Part shown: one piece after another, positions 62,703 through 64,000 of the stretch | Layout: every line of letters starts with the position of its first letter | How positions within the stretch are numbered: the stretch's first letter is position 1 | Origin: Geminicoccaceae bacterium | GTDB lineage: Bacteria; Pseudomonadota; Alphaproteobacteria; Geminicoccales; Geminicoccaceae | Direction: 5' to 3' | Assembly (NCBI GenBank): GCA_020638465.1 | Contig: JACKIM010000002.1 | Coordinates: forward strand, 1,178,001-1,242,000 | Length of the DNA: 64,000 nucleotides | The notes under the pieces: generated by a model | Database searches by the model: none | What the model saw: the letters and a program-made list of their open reading frames with translations, nothing else | What the model was told of the DNA's origin: nothing | Position numbers and translations under genes: made by a program

Positions 62703-63649
62703 ACTGGCTCACCAACTACGTCCGGCCCCGTTTCCGTGCCCTGGTCCGCAGCTCGGACAAGCCGGATGTACCCGAGAACCTGTGGCATCAGTGCCCCGCC
62801 TGCGAACGGATGATATTCCATCGTGACCTGCAGTCGAACCAGCGCGTCTGCCCGCACTGCAACCATCACATGCGTGTGGGACCGGCCTACCGCTTCGACG
62901 CGATTTTCGACAAGGGCAGCTGGCAGAAGATCGAACTGCCCAAGGCCCCGGTCGATCCGCTCAAGTTCCGTGACGTCAAGCGGTATTCGGATCGGCTCAA
63001 GGAGGCGCAGGCCAGAAACAGGATCGGGGATGCGCTCGAAGCCGCTCACGGACGGATTGGCAGCCAGCCTGCGGTGATCGCGGTGATGAATTTCAGCTTC
63101 ATGGGCGGTTCCATGGGTGCGGCGGTCGGCGAGGCCTTCATCACCGCGGCCAGGCTGGCGGTGATGCAGGAAGCCGCTTTCATCGTCTTCACGTCCTCCG
63201 GCGGAGCGCGGATGCAGGAAGGTGCCCTTTCACTCATGCAGATGGCCCGAACCACCCTGGCCGTCGAGAGTGTCAAGGAAGCGGGACTTCCCTATGTCGT
63301 CGTATTGACCGATCCGACAACGGGAGGTGTTACCGCGTCCTTTGCCATGCTGGGCGATATCCACATCGCGGAACCCGGTGCCGTGATCGGCTTCGCCGGT
63401 GCCCGCGTCATTGAACAGACCATTCGCGAGAAGCTGCCTGAAGGTTTTCAGCGCGCCGAATACCTGCTGGAGCACGGCATGGTCGACATGGTCGTACATC
63501 GCTTCGAGATGAAGGCAACGCTGGCGCGGCTACTGGAATTGCTGCGGGTCAAGGTGCTGCCCGATACCGAGATTGCCGCCGGAAGCCCGCCGACCCATGC
63601 CCTGCCCGCCCCCGAAAAGATCATTCCTGCGGACAGCGATGATGACTGA
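62699..63649 (+). CDS. accD: acetyl-CoA carboxylase carboxyltransferase beta subunit
   Basis: The 316-residue subunit, with AccA, moves CO2 from biotin to acetyl-CoA for fatty acid synthesis. The N-terminal zinc ribbon is present (CPACERM and CPHCNHH), followed by the crotonase-like core (SFMGGSMGAAVGEAF, TSSGGARMQEG, TDPTTGGVTASFAM). The start is TTG at 62699. Its 3' end overlaps folC. Confidence 0.95.
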   Translation: MNWLTNYVRPRFRALVRSSDKPDVPENLWHQCPACERMIFHRDLQSNQRVCPHCNHHMRVGPAYRFDAIFDKGSWQKIELPKAPVDPLKFRDVKRYSDRLKEAQARNRIGDALEAAHGRIGSQPAVIAVMNFSFMGGSMGAAVGEAFITAARLAVMQEAAFIVFTSSGGARMQEGALSLMQMARTTLAVESVKEAGLPYVVVLTDPTTGGVTASFAMLGDIHIAEPGAVIGFAGARVIEQTIREKLPEGFQRAEYLLEHGMVDMVVHRFEMKATLARLLELLRVKVLPDTEIAAGSPPTHALPAPEKIIPADSDDD

Positions 63650-64000
63650 ATTCGGCAGCGATCTCATCCTTGCCAGGCTGCAGCAATTGCATCCCAAGAG
63701 CATCGACCTGTCGCTGGCCCGCATCGAAAGACTGCTCGACCGGCTTGGACATCCCGAGGCCCGTTTGCCACCGATCGTCCATGTCGCGGGCACCAATGGC
63801 AAGGGGTCGACCCTTGCCATGCTCGACGCCATGCTCACGGCGGCGGGCCACAAGGTGCACCGCTATATTTCACCGCATCTGGTGCGCTTCAACGAGCGCA
63901 TCATGCTGCACGGACAACCCATCGACGAATCCCTGCTGGCCGATGTGCTCGACGAATGCGAGCAGGTCAATGGCGGCGATCCGATCACGTTTTTCGAAAT
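63642..64000 (+). CDS. folC: folylpolyglutamate/dihydrofolate synthase, 3' end outside window
   Basis: This is the first 119 residues of a Mur-ligase-type enzyme that adds glutamate to folates. The P-loop VHVAGTNGKGSTLAML and the following SPHLVRFNERIML are characteristic. It starts at ATG 63642 (an adjacent ATG at 63639 is equivalent), overlapping accD by 8 bases, and runs off the right edge of the window. Confidence 0.93.
   Translation, partial: MTEFGSDLILARLQQLHPKSIDLSLARIERLLDRLGHPEARLPPIVHVAGTNGKGSTLAMLDAMLTAAGHKVHRYISPHLVRFNERIMLHGQPIDESLLADVLDECEQVNGGDPITFFE

Overview
The window is GC-rich, gene-dense DNA from an alphaproteobacterium. The evidence is the pyrF-trpF-trpB-trpA-accD-folC run at the right end, a Caulobacter-type holdfast-anchor locus (hfaABD), a flagellar operon behind a sigma-54 promoter, and reading frames dense in GTG and TTG starts with 1-14 base overlaps. 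I cannot name the order or genus. I saw no tRNA, rRNA, insertion sequence or CRISPR array, so this looks like ordinary chromosome.

Layout. 1-4.3 kb: a Cys-rich protein cut by the window edge, a doubtful small gene, an exported two-domain rhodanese and an exported protein of unknown family. 4.4-12.2 kb: eight tightly packed plus-strand genes for envelope lipid work: a fatty acid hydroxylase, a GNAT-fold acyltransferase resembling bacterial ceramide synthase, a MobA-like nucleotidyltransferase, a metallophosphoesterase, LptF, LptG, a DAG/ceramide-kinase-like enzyme and a Pol-beta-fold nucleotidyltransferase. I read this as a candidate locus for making, phosphorylating and exporting a sphingolipid-like lipid. 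12.3-22.1 kb: a complete L-rhamnose uptake and catabolism cluster (rhaK, rhaSQPT on minus; rhaD, rhaI on plus) with a tandem operator-like repeat in the divergent gap. 22.2-26.2 kb: PutA and a GFA-type zinc protein.

26.3-29.2 kb: hisG-hisB-hisH-hisF without hisA. 29.3-34.4 kb: a DUF2235 hydrolase, an orphan hydantoinase B subunit and a large P-loop protein of unknown role. 34.6-36.8 kb: hfaA-hfaB-hfaD; the HfaD-like protein carries four repeats of about 45 residues, and one copy of the same repeat is in HfaA. 37.2-41.6 kb: aldo/keto reductase, cold shock protein, YchF and a membrane adenylate cyclase. 41.7-47.1 kb: an enhancer-like palindrome and a sigma-54 promoter ahead of flgI-flgJ-flgN-flgK-flgL, then fliW. 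47.3-51.6 kb: a NicO-type metal transporter, then dihydropyrimidinase and an N-carbamoyl amidohydrolase diverging from rutR, with a perfect RutR-box palindrome between them.

51.6-59.1 kb: asparagine synthetase; a sensor kinase and single-domain response regulator that run straight into a miniature ydbH-ynbE-ydbL set; an exported caspase-like protein whose C-terminal 25-residue motif recurs without gaps in the next gene; and a CsgG-like lipoprotein. 59.3-64.0 kb: pyrF, trpF, trpB, trpA, accD and the start of folC, most with overlapping or near-overlapping ends.

The points most worth following are the lipid synthesis and export cluster with its own LptFG pair, the miniature YdbH operon coupled to a two-component pair, the motif shared by the caspase and its neighbour, and the repeat structure of the HfaD-like protein.
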